A stretch of 64,000 nt of DNA, from positions 5,195,480 to 5,259,479 of the forward strand of contig NZ_LT575476.1 in the NCBI RefSeq assembly GCF_900086655.1, in the 5' to 3' direction. The notes under the pieces were generated by a model. The model made no database searches and was not told the DNA's origin. It worked only from the letters and a program-made list of their open reading frames with translations. The stretch comes from Paenibacillus tuaregi. GTDB taxonomy: Bacteria > Bacillota > Bacilli > Paenibacillales > Paenibacillaceae. Below, in pieces: positions 16,724 through 26,030 of this stretch. Position 1 is the stretch's first letter, and every line of letters starts with the position of its first letter. The translations under genes were made by a program, and so were the position numbers.

Positions 16724-17869
16724 CTATTTCCTCATCATCTCCACCCAGTGGGCATATCTGCGCCGCGTCTCCTCCTCAGGATTCAAGCCCAGATCCTCCT
16801 GGAGCAGGCTTCTAAACTGTTCATAATAAGTGCGTAATTCCGTATATTCCTCTAACCCTCCGTAAGCTTCAATAAGCAGCCTGCTGATCCGGTCTGAGTA
16901 CGGGTCCATTTCGGCTATAATCACCAGCCGCCTAACCGCTTTACTGGCCTGTCCGCAGCCCAGCTCATATTTGGCCAGGTCGAGTACAAGCTCAATATAT
17001 TTCCTGTCCAGCTCCGCACGTCTGGACTTGGCCCACTCATAGTCATGCTCTTCCAGATATCCCCCGCGGTAAAGGGCAGCCGCTTGCTCGGCAATCTCCC
17101 GATGCTTCTGTCCCCCGGCTTCTCCCAGTCTCTCCAATTTAAGCTCGAACTGCTCCACATCGGTGCTGACTTTCCCTTTTTTCAGACGGTAATTCTCATG
17201 GGCGTATTCAATTTCGGCGTCGGCTCCAAGGTCCCGCAACAGCTTCCGGATTTGATAAATGGCGGTATGGAGATGTGTGATGGACTTATCCAGTGGATAC
17301 CCCTGCCACACGGCTTCAAGTATACGATCCTTCGATGCCCACTCCCCGTCCAGGTTCAAAAGATAAGCCAGCAGCTCCTGGGCTTTAGCTGTGCGGAGTC
17401 TCAATTTTTTGCCATCCAGTGCGTGAATATCCGGCAGCACCAGCCGTTTGAACAGCTGAATCCTGAAGATTCCTGTATCCTCTGCAGGCTGTGCGCGTTC
17501 AGGCACCGGGCTCATAACCGCCTCCAACCGGTCTATCGTCTTAACGAGCCTCTCAGGCATGACCGGCTTAAGCACATAATCCAGCGCATACAGCTCGAAG
17601 GCTTCCAGGGCATACTGCGAATAAGCGGTAATATAGACGATTCGAATAGATGGATTCAGCTGTTGGATGTATTCCCCCGCCTCAAGGCCATTCATTTCCG
17701 GCATGCCGATATCGAGGAAGACCACATCCACTTTTTCATGTCTTAAAAAATCAAGCCCCTCCTGAACGGAGGTGAACCGTTCCAGGACATTCACGCGCCC
17801 ATCACCTAGCAGCAGCCGCTCCAGCTGGAGAAGCGCCGGTTTCTCATCGTCAATTAAAACAGCTTTCAT
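16724..17869 (-). CDS. Response regulator with winged-helix and BTAD output
   Basis: A 381-residue two-component regulator. Residues 1-120 are a receiver domain (VLIDDEKPA; phosphoacceptor Asp53 in FLDIGMPEMNG; Lys in DYVLKPV). Residues about 145-240 are an OmpR/SARP-type winged helix (LLAYLLNLDGEWASKDRI), and about 245-375 a bacterial transcriptional activator (BTAD) domain of helical repeats. The combination matches SARP-like receiver-BTAD regulators common in Paenibacillus. Its gene starts 11 bases after the hybrid kinase gene ends, so the kinase is its obvious partner. Target genes are unknown; the neighbouring subtilase gene is only a positional candidate. Confidence 0.9.
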   Translation of the reverse strand: MKAVLIDDEKPALLQLERLLLGDGRVNVLERFTSVQEGLDFLRHEKVDVVFLDIGMPEMNGLEAGEYIQQLNPSIRIVYITAYSQYALEAFELYALDYVLKPVMPERLVKTIDRLEAVMSPVPERAQPAEDTGIFRIQLFKRLVLPDIHALDGKKLRLRTAKAQELLAYLLNLDGEWASKDRILEAVWQGYPLDKSITHLHTAIYQIRKLLRDLGADAEIEYAHENYRLKKGKVSTDVEQFELKLERLGEAGGQKHREIAEQAAALYRGGYLEEHDYEWAKSRRAELDRKYIELVLDLAKYELGCGQASKAVRRLVIIAEMDPYSDRISRLLIEAYGGLEEYTELRTYYEQFRSLLQEDLGLNPEEETRRRYAHWVEMMRK

Positions 17870-17880
17870 CCGTTTCTCTC

Positions 17881-20800
17881 CTATTCCCTACTGGCTTGAT
17901 GCACTGAGATGCTCGGCAGCTCGAAGGATACGCTTGTTCCCTGGCCTAGCTGACTCTCGATGTGAAGACCCTGATAATTCAGCGTCTTCAGCCGCTGATG
18001 GATATTTCTGAGACCTACCCCACGCTGCGGCGCCTGAGGCGACAGCAGAACCTCCAGCTGTTCCGGTGTCATGCCAACCCCGTTGTCAGTCACAGTTACC
18101 TGCACCTTCTCTTTCATCACGGTAATCTGTAGGTGAACTCTTCCTCCAGCGGCCCGCTCCATAACCCCATGCCTGACCGCGTTCTCCACTATAGGCTGAA
18201 TGCTAAGCGGGGGAATCATGACCTGAAGATCTCCCTCAACGGTATACTCCATTTGAAGCCGGTCTTCAAACCTTGCCTTTTCCAAGTAAATATAGGACTC
18301 TACCAGTTCCATCTCTTTGTGCAGGGGAACGAGCTGATCCCTGTTGCGGAAGTCAAAGCTGCCTCTCAGGTACTGGCTCAGTTCAAGCAGCATCCTCATC
18401 GTTTTATCCGGGTCCACTGGACATAGGGCAATCATGGTGTTCAGCGCATTATACAGAAAATGCGGCTTGATCTGAGCCTGCAGGAAGGCCATCTCTGTGC
18501 GGACCGCAGTCTGTACGGACTGCTTAAGCTGCAGCAGCGTTCTGACCCTTGCCCGCAGTTCCACACCATTAACCGGCTTGCTTAGAAAGTCGTTAATGCC
18601 CGCTTCAAATCCGGCCTGGACATCCTCAGGACTGCTGCGGGCCGTCAGCATCAGCACAGGCAGCTCGGCCAGCATAAACGTCCCGCGAAGGGTCCGGCAC
18701 AGTTCAAGCCCTGACATTCCCGGCATCATCCAATCCAGAATAATGAGATCAATTCGGGGATTGGCTTTAATCTCATTAAGCGCAGCCTGCCCGCTGGCCA
18801 CCGGGATAACGTGATAGCTCTCGACATGAAGCAAACTCTCCAGCACCTTCAAATTCACCGGATCATCGTCCACGATCAGCACAGTAAACTCGTGCTCTCC
18901 TCCGTCCCCGTTCGCCTCCTCCATACTTCGCGGCATTACCTGAAACCTGGAAGAAGGCACAGCCTCAGACGGGTTCACACGGCGATCTTTCCCAGCTGAT
19001 GGGAAGGGGGGCTGCTCCCGGTCCATCTCCGCAGATTGGCCTTCTTCTGCCACAGGCAGAGTCACACGAAAAGCTGTCCCGCTTCCTTCAACTGATTTCA
19101 CTTCGATCGATCCACCGGCAAGCTTGATCAGCTCCGAAACCACCCGCAGTCCGAGCCCCGGAACACTGTATTCGTTCAGAAGCGGGCTTATTCTTCGAGA
19201 GAACAGCTCGGACAACTCGGACACATAAGGGGCCGGCATCCCCACGCCAGTGTCCTCCACGGTAAAGCTCACCCGGTCCTCTTCTCTCCACGCGCTTACC
19301 GTGATCTCGCCCCGATCTGTATATCTGACAGCATTGCTGAGCAGCTTAAGCAAAATTTGCTGAAGCCGGCCTTCGTCCATATATACCTTTGGCAGATCTT
19401 CCGGCCACTTCTGAATGAACCGGATCTCCTTATTTAAGGCCGTTAGACTGATGACCTCCCATACGGTTCGGATTGTTGAGGAAAGATCGACAGGCCCCAG
19501 CTTCAGCTCCATGTCCCCGGCCCGAAGCCTGGTGAAATCGAGCAATCCATCGATCAGAAGGGCCAGTCTTTTTCCCGTTGAGGCAACCAGCGACACATGT
19601 TCCGCCTGCGCGGGGCTCAGCGGGCCAGCCGCTCCCCCAAGCATCGATTCCGAAATGTTAACGATGGCATGCAGAGGCGTTCTGAGCTCATGGGAGGTGT
19701 TGACCATCAATTCATCTTTAAGTCCGTCAAGTGTAAGCAGCCGGTTTGAAAGATTCTCTGCCTCCCGGTAAGAGTCGGTGAAACGCTTGGACAACAGCAG
19801 CGTCTGCACCGAGACAAAAATCAAAATTTCGTATATGACAAACACATCACTCTGAAGAACCCCGCTAACATTGAACAGCTTAACAATAATGATAGCCAGG
19901 AGACTGAGCCCCCCGGTGAGCATCAGAATGCTGTGTCCGGTGTACTGCCTCATCCCTTTTAACATCACATAGAAGATATAAGACACGCAGGCAAACCCAT
20001 AAGCTAACACAAGCATGTCCCACTCCGAGAAAATCCGTGCTGGCAGCAGAATCCCCGCTCCGATCTGAACAGCGGTTAGCAGGTTGGACGCCACAATAGC
20101 CCTTCTGGAAATGACCTGTGGAATAGAGGCCGCCACATACCTGACAAGGAAAAAATACACCAAGGTGGCAGCGATCAGCTGGATTCTCAAAATAATTTCA
20201 TAAGAGAGTCCCGGCACAATCACTCCGATCAGCTTTTGCCCGTGTGTCAACACGTAAACCAATCCCGCTACACAAAGGCCGCTTAGCGGCAGGGAAGCAT
20301 ATTCATGCTTCCTATTGCGGAAAACATATAAGAAGTGCAGGCTGAACAGCAGAAAACCGATTCCAGTAATCAGGTCTTCGAGCAGACTGGCCTGATATGA
20401 TCCTAAGACCGATGTTCCATCCCCAAACAGGATCGGCGTAATGATGCCTCCCGATGAGTAGCTGTAATTCGCAACTTGGACCACAATCTCGGCAATACTT
20501 CCTCGAAGAGGGAAGAATGCGGTAAAGGGAATGTTCCCGGACGATCCGCCACCTGGTGACGGGTTCCCGCTTGCGCCGACCTCCTGCCCGTTTATATACA
20601 CGCGGTTGGACATGCGGATACTATCCGTGCGGATTCCGTAAATATGACTGCCGGTCTGATCCCTTAGCTTGATTCTCAGCCGATAGGTCCCGTAGCCAAG
20701 CGACGCCGGCCTGCCGTCCGATGAGATGTAGGCATTCCATTCGCCCGGCACCTGAACCAGCCCGGAAAGATTTGGCCTCTGGGCCCCTGCGGCTGCCCGT

Positions 20801-21021
20801 TGGAAATCCTGCGGCTTCAGGAGCTGGCTCCTGTAGAACTCCCACTCCCCCTTCAGCTCCACCCGCCCCCGGCTCTGAAAGTCCCAATCACTTAAATCCA
20901 GGTATCCCCCTTGAGCCTGCGGCTTTAGCGGAGAAGACTGAATGATGGAGATCATCATGGATATAGGAAAAATAAAAACAAGGCCCATGCTGATCAGGAC
21001 CCACAACCATTGTCTCTTCAT
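17881..21021 (-). CDS. Double-kinase hybrid sensor (7TMR-DISM, HisKA, REC, LytS-type kinase)
   Basis: A 1046-residue membrane sensor. Residues 1-30 hold the first membrane segment, about 40-200 an extracellular 7TMR-DISM-like beta domain (WDFQSRGRVELKGEWEFY), and about 210-410 seven hydrophobic spans. Then come a classical HisKA domain with His444 (NTSHELRTPLHA) and an HATPase domain (about 545-660). A receiver domain follows with Asp763 (LDWMMPG), and last a second, LytS-type kinase with His854 (IKPHFLYNALN) and its own HATPase domain ending in GVGLRNIHQR. Two phosphorylatable His and two ATPase domains in one chain suggest an internal phosphorelay. The response regulator gene follows at once. 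Confidence 0.92.
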   Translation of the reverse strand: MKRQWLWVLISMGLVFIFPISMMISIIQSSPLKPQAQGGYLDLSDWDFQSRGRVELKGEWEFYRSQLLKPQDFQRAAAGAQRPNLSGLVQVPGEWNAYISSDGRPASLGYGTYRLRIKLRDQTGSHIYGIRTDSIRMSNRVYINGQEVGASGNPSPGGGSSGNIPFTAFFPLRGSIAEIVVQVANYSYSSGGIITPILFGDGTSVLGSYQASLLEDLITGIGFLLFSLHFLYVFRNRKHEYASLPLSGLCVAGLVYVLTHGQKLIGVIVPGLSYEIILRIQLIAATLVYFFLVRYVAASIPQVISRRAIVASNLLTAVQIGAGILLPARIFSEWDMLVLAYGFACVSYIFYVMLKGMRQYTGHSILMLTGGLSLLAIIIVKLFNVSGVLQSDVFVIYEILIFVSVQTLLLSKRFTDSYREAENLSNRLLTLDGLKDELMVNTSHELRTPLHAIVNISESMLGGAAGPLSPAQAEHVSLVASTGKRLALLIDGLLDFTRLRAGDMELKLGPVDLSSTIRTVWEVISLTALNKEIRFIQKWPEDLPKVYMDEGRLQQILLKLLSNAVRYTDRGEITVSAWREEDRVSFTVEDTGVGMPAPYVSELSELFSRRISPLLNEYSVPGLGLRVVSELIKLAGGSIEVKSVEGSGTAFRVTLPVAEEGQSAEMDREQPPFPSAGKDRRVNPSEAVPSSRFQVMPRSMEEANGDGGEHEFTVLIVDDDPVNLKVLESLLHVESYHVIPVASGQAALNEIKANPRIDLIILDWMMPGMSGLELCRTLRGTFMLAELPVLMLTARSSPEDVQAGFEAGINDFLSKPVNGVELRARVRTLLQLKQSVQTAVRTEMAFLQAQIKPHFLYNALNTMIALCPVDPDKTMRMLLELSQYLRGSFDFRNRDQLVPLHKEMELVESYIYLEKARFEDRLQMEYTVEGDLQVMIPPLSIQPIVENAVRHGVMERAAGGRVHLQITVMKEKVQVTVTDNGVGMTPEQLEVLLSPQAPQRGVGLRNIHQRLKTLNYQGLHIESQLGQGTSVSFELPSISVHQASRE

Positions 21022-21212
21022 GCGTGCTCCTCTAGGTGGCTTAACTTAATTCATAGATAACTTATCTTCTTATATAGGAATATAAACTAGTTTTTACCAA
21101 TAATTCAATAGAAAAATGAAGAATTATGAAATATTTTGTCGAATAACGTCAAATGGAAGGTGAAATCGATTGGACACGCCCATATAAGATAGGAGAATTA
21201 ATAGAGGAATTA
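21022..21212. other. Intergenic region next to MITE-like insertion
   Basis: Upstream region of the hybrid kinase gene. It holds short A/T-rich degenerate repeats (variants of AGAATTAATAGAGG) just before the insertion at 21223. No gene is seen. Confidence 0.5.
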
Positions 21213-21222
21213 GTAGAGGAGT

Positions 21223-21420
21223 TATATAAAATGAACTTATGAAAGTTGCCCTATTCGGCGCGCTGCGATGCCGAATGTTCTTTAAGGCCGCTGTTGTCTC
21301 CGAAATGCTTGAACTTGATATCCATTGGGGCATTTCGGAGACAAAGGCGGACGCTCCGCTTCTTCAGAATCACTCGGGATCGAAGCTGAGACCGGTTAAT
21401 TCTAAAGTTCATTTTATATA
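21223..21420. mobile_element. MITE-like element, copy 1, with 10-bp target duplication
   Basis: A 198-bp non-coding element bounded by perfect 16-bp terminal inverted repeats (TATATAAAATGAACTT at 21223-21238 and its complement at 21405-21420). It is flanked by identical 10-bp direct repeats GTAGAGGAGT (21213-21222 and 21421-21430), the footprint of transposition. Inside are further inverted repeats: a 15-bp pair TTGTCTCCGAAATGC (21294-21308) with 21330-21344, ATTCGGC/GCCGAAT, and GCGGA/TCCGC. A second, diverged copy lies at 60091-60290. No transposase is encoded, so it must be moved in trans by an unseen element. Confidence 0.85.
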
Positions 21421-21605
21421 GTAGAGGAGTTGAACAAATGTCGCCTCCGGCGGCCCATCCCTTCCGTCGGTTCACATACAAAGAACCTTCAAAGTCCGGC
21501 AGCATGCCCGGCAGCAGTTGGCCTGTTCTATGTAGACCTGAATCTGCCCAACCCGTGCTGCCCGCCTACTTGAAGGTTCTTGTTTATGCTAAGCTCTGCC
21601 TAGTG

Positions 21606-22145
21606 TCAGGATTCCAAAGCCTGTAACAGCCTCTCCTCTTGAAGCAGATGATGACGATAATGCATCTCCGTAAGGGCGAACCATTCCATAGCGGATAGGG
21701 CCCCGAGTCTTGGGTGAGGTGCCTTATATTGCTCATCGTAGTTCTCCAGCTTCGGCTCTAAAGCCTTCATCTGCTCTAGTACCTCCTTGAACCCATCCAA
21801 AAGCTGTTCCCGGCTTGTTGGCTGCTGCGGAGTATACTGTGGGGAAGGTGGAACCTGAATCCGTATCGGAGGAAAGCCCCCGAGCTTGAACACTCCCTCG
21901 CCCACTTCTGTCTTGAATGCTTCCCGGGACAGCTCTTCCTCTCGCTCCAGACATCGCTGTGCGCTGCGGAGCTGCATATATACGGCGGAGCCGATCAAAT
22001 GCACATACATTTGGCCAAGGGACCATTCTCCTTCGGTGTGAACCTGCTGAAGCTGTTCCAGACCAAACCGGTTCACATTCTCCTCATAGTGGGCGGTCCA
22101 TTTCTCCATTTCACGAATAATCTCAGATATACTTTTAATGTTCAT
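21606..22145 (-). CDS. DinB-family (DinB_2) four-helix protein
   Basis: A 179-residue protein of the DinB/YfiT superfamily. These are four-helix metal-binding proteins, some acting as bacillithiol-dependent transferases. Candidate metal His residues are in YVHLIGSAV (about residue 50) and EMHYRHHLLQ (about 165). The ATG at 22145 has an AGGGGG site upstream; the longer open frame to 22271 has none. It lies 91 bases downstream of a WYL regulator gene on the same strand and is probably cotranscribed. The substrate is unknown. Confidence 0.82.
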   Translation of the reverse strand: MNIKSISEIIREMEKWTAHYEENVNRFGLEQLQQVHTEGEWSLGQMYVHLIGSAVYMQLRSAQRCLEREEELSREAFKTEVGEGVFKLGGFPPIRIQVPPSPQYTPQQPTSREQLLDGFKEVLEQMKALEPKLENYDEQYKAPHPRLGALSAMEWFALTEMHYRHHLLQEERLLQALES

Positions 22146-22236
22146 TGGCAGTGTGCCCCCTTCAGTATGCGTGATTCCTGCTGGCAGGAAAATCATCTTG
22201 TAGTTAAGATACCGCATCCCTCCTGACAGCATTATG

Positions 22237-23187
22237 TCAGTAGCTCTCTGCCATTTGCCGCAGCTCGTCACGAATCTTCACGCGGACGGCTTCCGGTTCC
22301 AGTACACGCATTCTGGAGCCGAAGCTCAGGATCCAGCCCAGAATCTCATTCACGTGGCGGGCCCGCAGATCTACAATGAGCCGCCCCTCCCGCTCGGTAA
22401 CCTGCTCCACATAATAGCTGCCTTTCTCCCGCAGCTGGTCTGCAAGCTCCGGATCAGCCTCAATCCGTACCCGCAGCTCCCGGTCATCCGGTGGCGAGTA
22501 GGCCGCCAAATTGAAATCCGCCGGGCGAACCGCCTGTTCCTCCAGCATGCTGATATCCTGCATCCGGGATACCCGGAAATGACGGATCTCCTGCCTGAGT
22601 TCACAATAAGCGATCAGCATCCACCTGCCCCTCAGGAGCACCAGTCCATAAGGGGAGACCGTCCGGCTGCTAAAGCGTTCTCCGCTAGGGCCAGGTATGG
22701 CCTTCACATAATTGAAGCGGACTTTATTCCCCTTTATCACAGCTGTACGAAGCAGGCCCAGGGTAGGATTCTCCCGGCTTGAACGGGCCCAGGACTCCGC
22801 ATCCATCAGCAGACGGGTTGTGCCTCTAACCCTGTCCGCCTCCGTACGGACACGTTCCGGGAGGATCGCTTCAATCTTCATCCGTGAGCTCTCGGCAGAA
22901 TCCCGGTAATTCTCCTCAAAATTGTGGATAATGAAGTCCGTCCCTATCAGGAGCGCAACAGCCTCGTCGGCGGTAAAGCTCACGGGGGGCAGAAAGTATC
23001 CTTCCATCAAAGAGTATCCCGTTCCCGGTGCCCCTACGACAGGCACGCCGGCTTCACTCAACGCCTGCATATCCCGGTAGATCGTACGGACACTCGTTTC
23101 AAAGTTGGAGGCCAGGTCCTCCGCCCGCAGCGTTCCCCTTGACTGCAGCATTAGCATGATCGCCAGCATCCGGTCTGTTTTGTTCAT
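22237..23187 (-). CDS. HTH/WYL-domain transcriptional regulator (YafY-like)
   Basis: A 316-residue regulator. The N-terminal DeoR-type winged helix (NKTDRMLAIMLMLQ, then SVRTIYRDMQAL) is followed by a WYL domain (LVLLRGRWMLIAYCELRQEIRHFR at about 190-215) and a C-terminal extension. WYL domains sense nucleic-acid or small ligands. AAGGAGAG precedes ATG 23187. The DinB-family gene lies just downstream. A second regulator of this type is at 57685-58662 in a similar small operon. Confidence 0.88.
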   Translation of the reverse strand: MNKTDRMLAIMLMLQSRGTLRAEDLASNFETSVRTIYRDMQALSEAGVPVVGAPGTGYSLMEGYFLPPVSFTADEAVALLIGTDFIIHNFEENYRDSAESSRMKIEAILPERVRTEADRVRGTTRLLMDAESWARSSRENPTLGLLRTAVIKGNKVRFNYVKAIPGPSGERFSSRTVSPYGLVLLRGRWMLIAYCELRQEIRHFRVSRMQDISMLEEQAVRPADFNLAAYSPPDDRELRVRIEADPELADQLREKGSYYVEQVTEREGRLIVDLRARHVNEILGWILSFGSRMRVLEPEAVRVKIRDELRQMAESY

Positions 23188-23449
23188 GTTAGGCTCTCCT
23201 TCCTTCGTTCCACAATTCATCGGCTCCTTAGCCTTTAATGCCAACCCGGGCCATCCTAACCGGCTTCACGACACTTTGATCTGATTAGAATTGTAGCATA
23301 ATCTACTCCGTACGATCTGCCAGGCTCGAAAGTAACCCTAGACAAGGCAAGTGGCCGTTCTGTAGGCGGCCCCTTCTTTTGCTTAGAAGTTCAGTTTGTA
23401 TCTAAAAAAGGCTCCGAGAACGAACGTTGCTCCCATCTCAGAACAAAAA
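23188..23449. other. Intergenic region upstream of WYL regulator
   Basis: Promoter region of the WYL/DinB unit plus the downstream flank of namA. No supported coding frame is seen. Confidence 0.5.
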
Positions 23450-23491
23450 AGGCCGTCCCAACAGCTGTGTTACTCGCTGTTGGGACGGCCT
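23450..23491 (-). terminator. Intrinsic terminator of namA
   Basis: A perfect 16-bp stem AGGCCGTCCCAACAGC with its complement and a ten-base loop. On the minus strand it is followed by TTTTTTG, just after the namA stop. Confidence 0.85.
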
Positions 23492-23516
23492 CCTGCAAGA
23501 GTCAGCCTATATAAGA

Positions 23517-24551
23517 TTAATATCCCCGGGTATACTGTTCCGGGATATGGCGGTCATGATCGCCATGCTTCTTGGCTACTGCCGCATGCGTGGCCCAGTA
23601 AGGATCACGGAGCATGCCTCGGGCAATCGCCACAAGATCGGCATCTTCGTTGCCCACCACCGCTTCGGCCAACGCCGGATCTTCCAGCATGCCAACCGCG
23701 ATTACCGGAACATTCAGCGCTTCACGTATCTTCCGGGCGAATGGCACTTGATAGCCCGGGTAGTTCCCCGGCTTGCGTGCTCCAGCCGGACCTTCACCGC
23801 CCGTGCTTACATGGATGATGTCCACTCCGGCGGCAACATACGCCTTGGACAGCTCGATGGCATGGTCTACATCATAGCCGCCATCCGCATATTCAACTGC
23901 GGAGATACGGAAGATGAGCGGCATGCCTGCGGGCATTTCTTTTTTGACGGCCTGAATAACTTCAACTCCGAATCTCGATAAATCCTGGCCGTACACATCA
24001 TCACGCTTGTTCGTCAGAGCCGACTGGAACTGATGAATCAAATAACCATGGGCACCATGAAGCTCAATGGTGTCTACACCAGCCTCTACCGCACGCCGGG
24101 CGGCATCCCCGAACATGCGGACTCTGTCCTGCACCTCGCTGGTTGTCAGAGCGCGGGGCATTTTATACGGGGCACCAGGGAACTGGATCGCAGAAGGGGC
24201 TACAGGCTCCGCAGCATCTTCAGCCTTCCGGCCTGCATGGGCAATTTGAATACCCACCTTCGCCCCATTCGCATGCACACCCTGCACAATACGGGCGAAT
24301 GCCGGGATATGCTCATCGGACCACAAGCCAAGATCATAATCAGAAATGCGGCCGTCAGGCTCCACATCGGTCATCTCAATAATAATCAGGCCGGTCCCTC
24401 CAACAGCACGGGTCACATAATGAACGTAGTGCCAATCATTCGGAATACCGTCCTTAGCGGTCACAGAATATTGGCACATCGGCGCCATAACAATACGGTT
24501 CTTAAGCTCCAAGTCCTTTAAACGGAAAGGAGTAAATAAGTGGGTAGACAT
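23517..24551 (-). CDS. namA: NADPH dehydrogenase, old yellow enzyme family (NamA/YqjM)
   Basis: A 344-residue FMN-dependent ene-reductase that reduces activated C=C bonds and nitro compounds with NADPH, thought to serve electrophile detoxification. YqjM-type signature residues are present: Cys26 and Tyr28 in APMCQYS, the substrate-binding pair in ELHGAHGYLIHQF, and GMLEDPALAE plus ARGMLRDPYW at the C-terminal FMN site. The ATG at 24551 sits eight bases after AAGGAGG; a nearer ATG two codons upstream is too close. It is a single gene with an AT-rich palindrome upstream. Confidence 0.94.
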   Translation of the reverse strand: MSTHLFTPFRLKDLELKNRIVMAPMCQYSVTAKDGIPNDWHYVHYVTRAVGGTGLIIIEMTDVEPDGRISDYDLGLWSDEHIPAFARIVQGVHANGAKVGIQIAHAGRKAEDAAEPVAPSAIQFPGAPYKMPRALTTSEVQDRVRMFGDAARRAVEAGVDTIELHGAHGYLIHQFQSALTNKRDDVYGQDLSRFGVEVIQAVKKEMPAGMPLIFRISAVEYADGGYDVDHAIELSKAYVAAGVDIIHVSTGGEGPAGARKPGNYPGYQVPFARKIREALNVPVIAVGMLEDPALAEAVVGNEDADLVAIARGMLRDPYWATHAAVAKKHGDHDRHIPEQYTRGY

Positions 24552-24721
24552 CTTCATATCCTCCTTATATCTATTCGGTATTCGGTCTAACCCCCAAAAT
24601 GCCAGGCTGTATGTATGTCTCCACACCATCTCATCATCTAGGAAGTTAGATTATTCAATAACCATACGTACATTATTCACTCTTATATAACGAAAAGCAA
24701 TTACGCACAATTTCGTAACTA

Positions 24722-24746
24722 AGTATAAAATATATACTTTTATACT
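24722..24746. promoter_or_regulatory. AT-rich palindrome upstream of namA
   Basis: Perfect nine-base arms AGTATAAAA/TTTTATACT separated by seven bases, about 170 bases before the namA start. It could be an operator for a MarR- or HxlR-type sensor of electrophiles. No regulator is adjacent. Confidence 0.35.
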
Positions 24747-24846
24747 CTACGCCATTTCACCAGCTCCGAAACGGCCCTCATGGCGGCACATCACAGCCAT
24801 ATTGTACCCCTGCCTGAGCAGAGACAATCAGAACAGCAGCACAAAT

Positions 24847-24873
24847 AAGCTAGGCAACATCGTTCCCTAGCTT
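24847..24873 (-). terminator. Terminator overlapping the diguanylate cyclase stop codon
   Basis: Stem AAGCTAGG/CCTAGCTT; the minus-strand 5' arm contains the TAG stop of the GGDEF gene. It is followed by ATTTG, a weak T-tract. Confidence 0.55.
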
Positions 24874-26030
24874 GATTTGCTTCGCACTACCTGGTTGCGG
24901 CCGCATCTTTTGGCCTCGTACAGGGCCTGATCGCTGATCTGATACAGTTGGCTGATCCGTGTCTCGCGGCTGGCTGGCACGCTAACAAGCCCCATACTTA
25001 CTGTGAACCCAAGTGAGAAGCGGGCGGGTTTCGCTATAGAGATCGACGCCCGCAGCTGCTCGGCCATCTCCCCGGCCTCCGTCTCATTCATACCTGGAAG
25101 AAATATCGCGAACTCATCCCCGCCATATCTCCCCAGGTAGCCCTTGTCCCCCAGCTTCTCTTGAACTAGTCTACTTAAATACTTGAGCACCTGATCCCCG
25201 ACATCATGACCATAAGTATCATTAATTCCCTTGTAATCGTCGATATCGAACAGAATAAAAGAGACGGGTCCACCCTGATTCGCCATGATCTTAACGTCAG
25301 CCTCCGCCTTCTGAATAAAGCTTCTCCGGTTCAGCACTTCTGTCAGGTCATCATAGCTGGCCAGTCGCATTAAGTGATCGTCCGCCCGCTCCTTCGCAAG
25401 CAGAATAAACCCGGTGTTCCCGAGAATCATAATGAAGTATAAGGACATGAACTGAAGAACCTGATAAATTCCAGGATAAAAGAGGCTCATATGTCCAAAA
25501 ACCTCCGCCTCCATTACAGCTCTCCCGATAAGTCCAAGGCTCACCAGGCCATAGAAGAAGCCCATGATTCTCATCAGGGTGGACGCCTTGCGGTTCGTGA
25601 GCATCCGGTAAGCCGGGTAAATGATCAGCACAGACGTACACAGCGAGGCATACACAATACGCAAACTTTCATTATTAAACAAATAGTAAATGCTCATAAA
25701 TCCGGCGATAAAAAATAACGTAAACCACAGATAAAACTTTCTTACTTTCCTCGTAAACACGTTTTGGACCCGAAGCAGAGCTATCGTCTCAAATACGGAG
25801 CCGGTGAACAGAACCGAATTCAGAAGAGGAACCGTCACACTCTCCGGCAGAACATTCCGAAATGCAAGGAATCCCCAGGCAAGGGACTGCAGACATCTGG
25901 AGACAAAAAACCAATTCACCGCAGTATCCTTCATATGCTGATGACGATAAGCGCTAACTAGAATTACCGTGAACACATGTCCGATTACGATGGAGATAAA
26001 TACCGTTTGCATGTCCAAATTAATATTCAT
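24867..26030 (-). CDS. Membrane-bound diguanylate cyclase (GGDEF)
   Basis: A 387-residue protein with about six N-terminal membrane spans (residues 5-205) and a C-terminal GGDEF domain. The active-site loop reads GRYGGDEFAIF, and FDIDDYKGINDTYGHDVGD carries the metal and substrate residues, so it should make cyclic di-GMP from two GTP. The inhibitory RxxD site expected just before the loop is absent (EKLGDKGYLGRYGG), so product inhibition through that site is unlikely. It is a single-gene unit. The membrane part has no recognised sensory signature. Confidence 0.9.
   Translation of the reverse strand: MNINLDMQTVFISIVIGHVFTVILVSAYRHQHMKDTAVNWFFVSRCLQSLAWGFLAFRNVLPESVTVPLLNSVLFTGSVFETIALLRVQNVFTRKVRKFYLWFTLFFIAGFMSIYYLFNNESLRIVYASLCTSVLIIYPAYRMLTNRKASTLMRIMGFFYGLVSLGLIGRAVMEAEVFGHMSLFYPGIYQVLQFMSLYFIMILGNTGFILLAKERADDHLMRLASYDDLTEVLNRRSFIQKAEADVKIMANQGGPVSFILFDIDDYKGINDTYGHDVGDQVLKYLSRLVQEKLGDKGYLGRYGGDEFAIFLPGMNETEAGEMAEQLRASISIAKPARFSLGFTVSMGLVSVPASRETRISQLYQISDQALYEAKRCGRNQVVRSKSS

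Noticed and set aside
17045-17746. Plus-strand 233-codon frame
   Set aside because: Antisense to a well-supported response regulator; no ribosome site and no recognisable motif.
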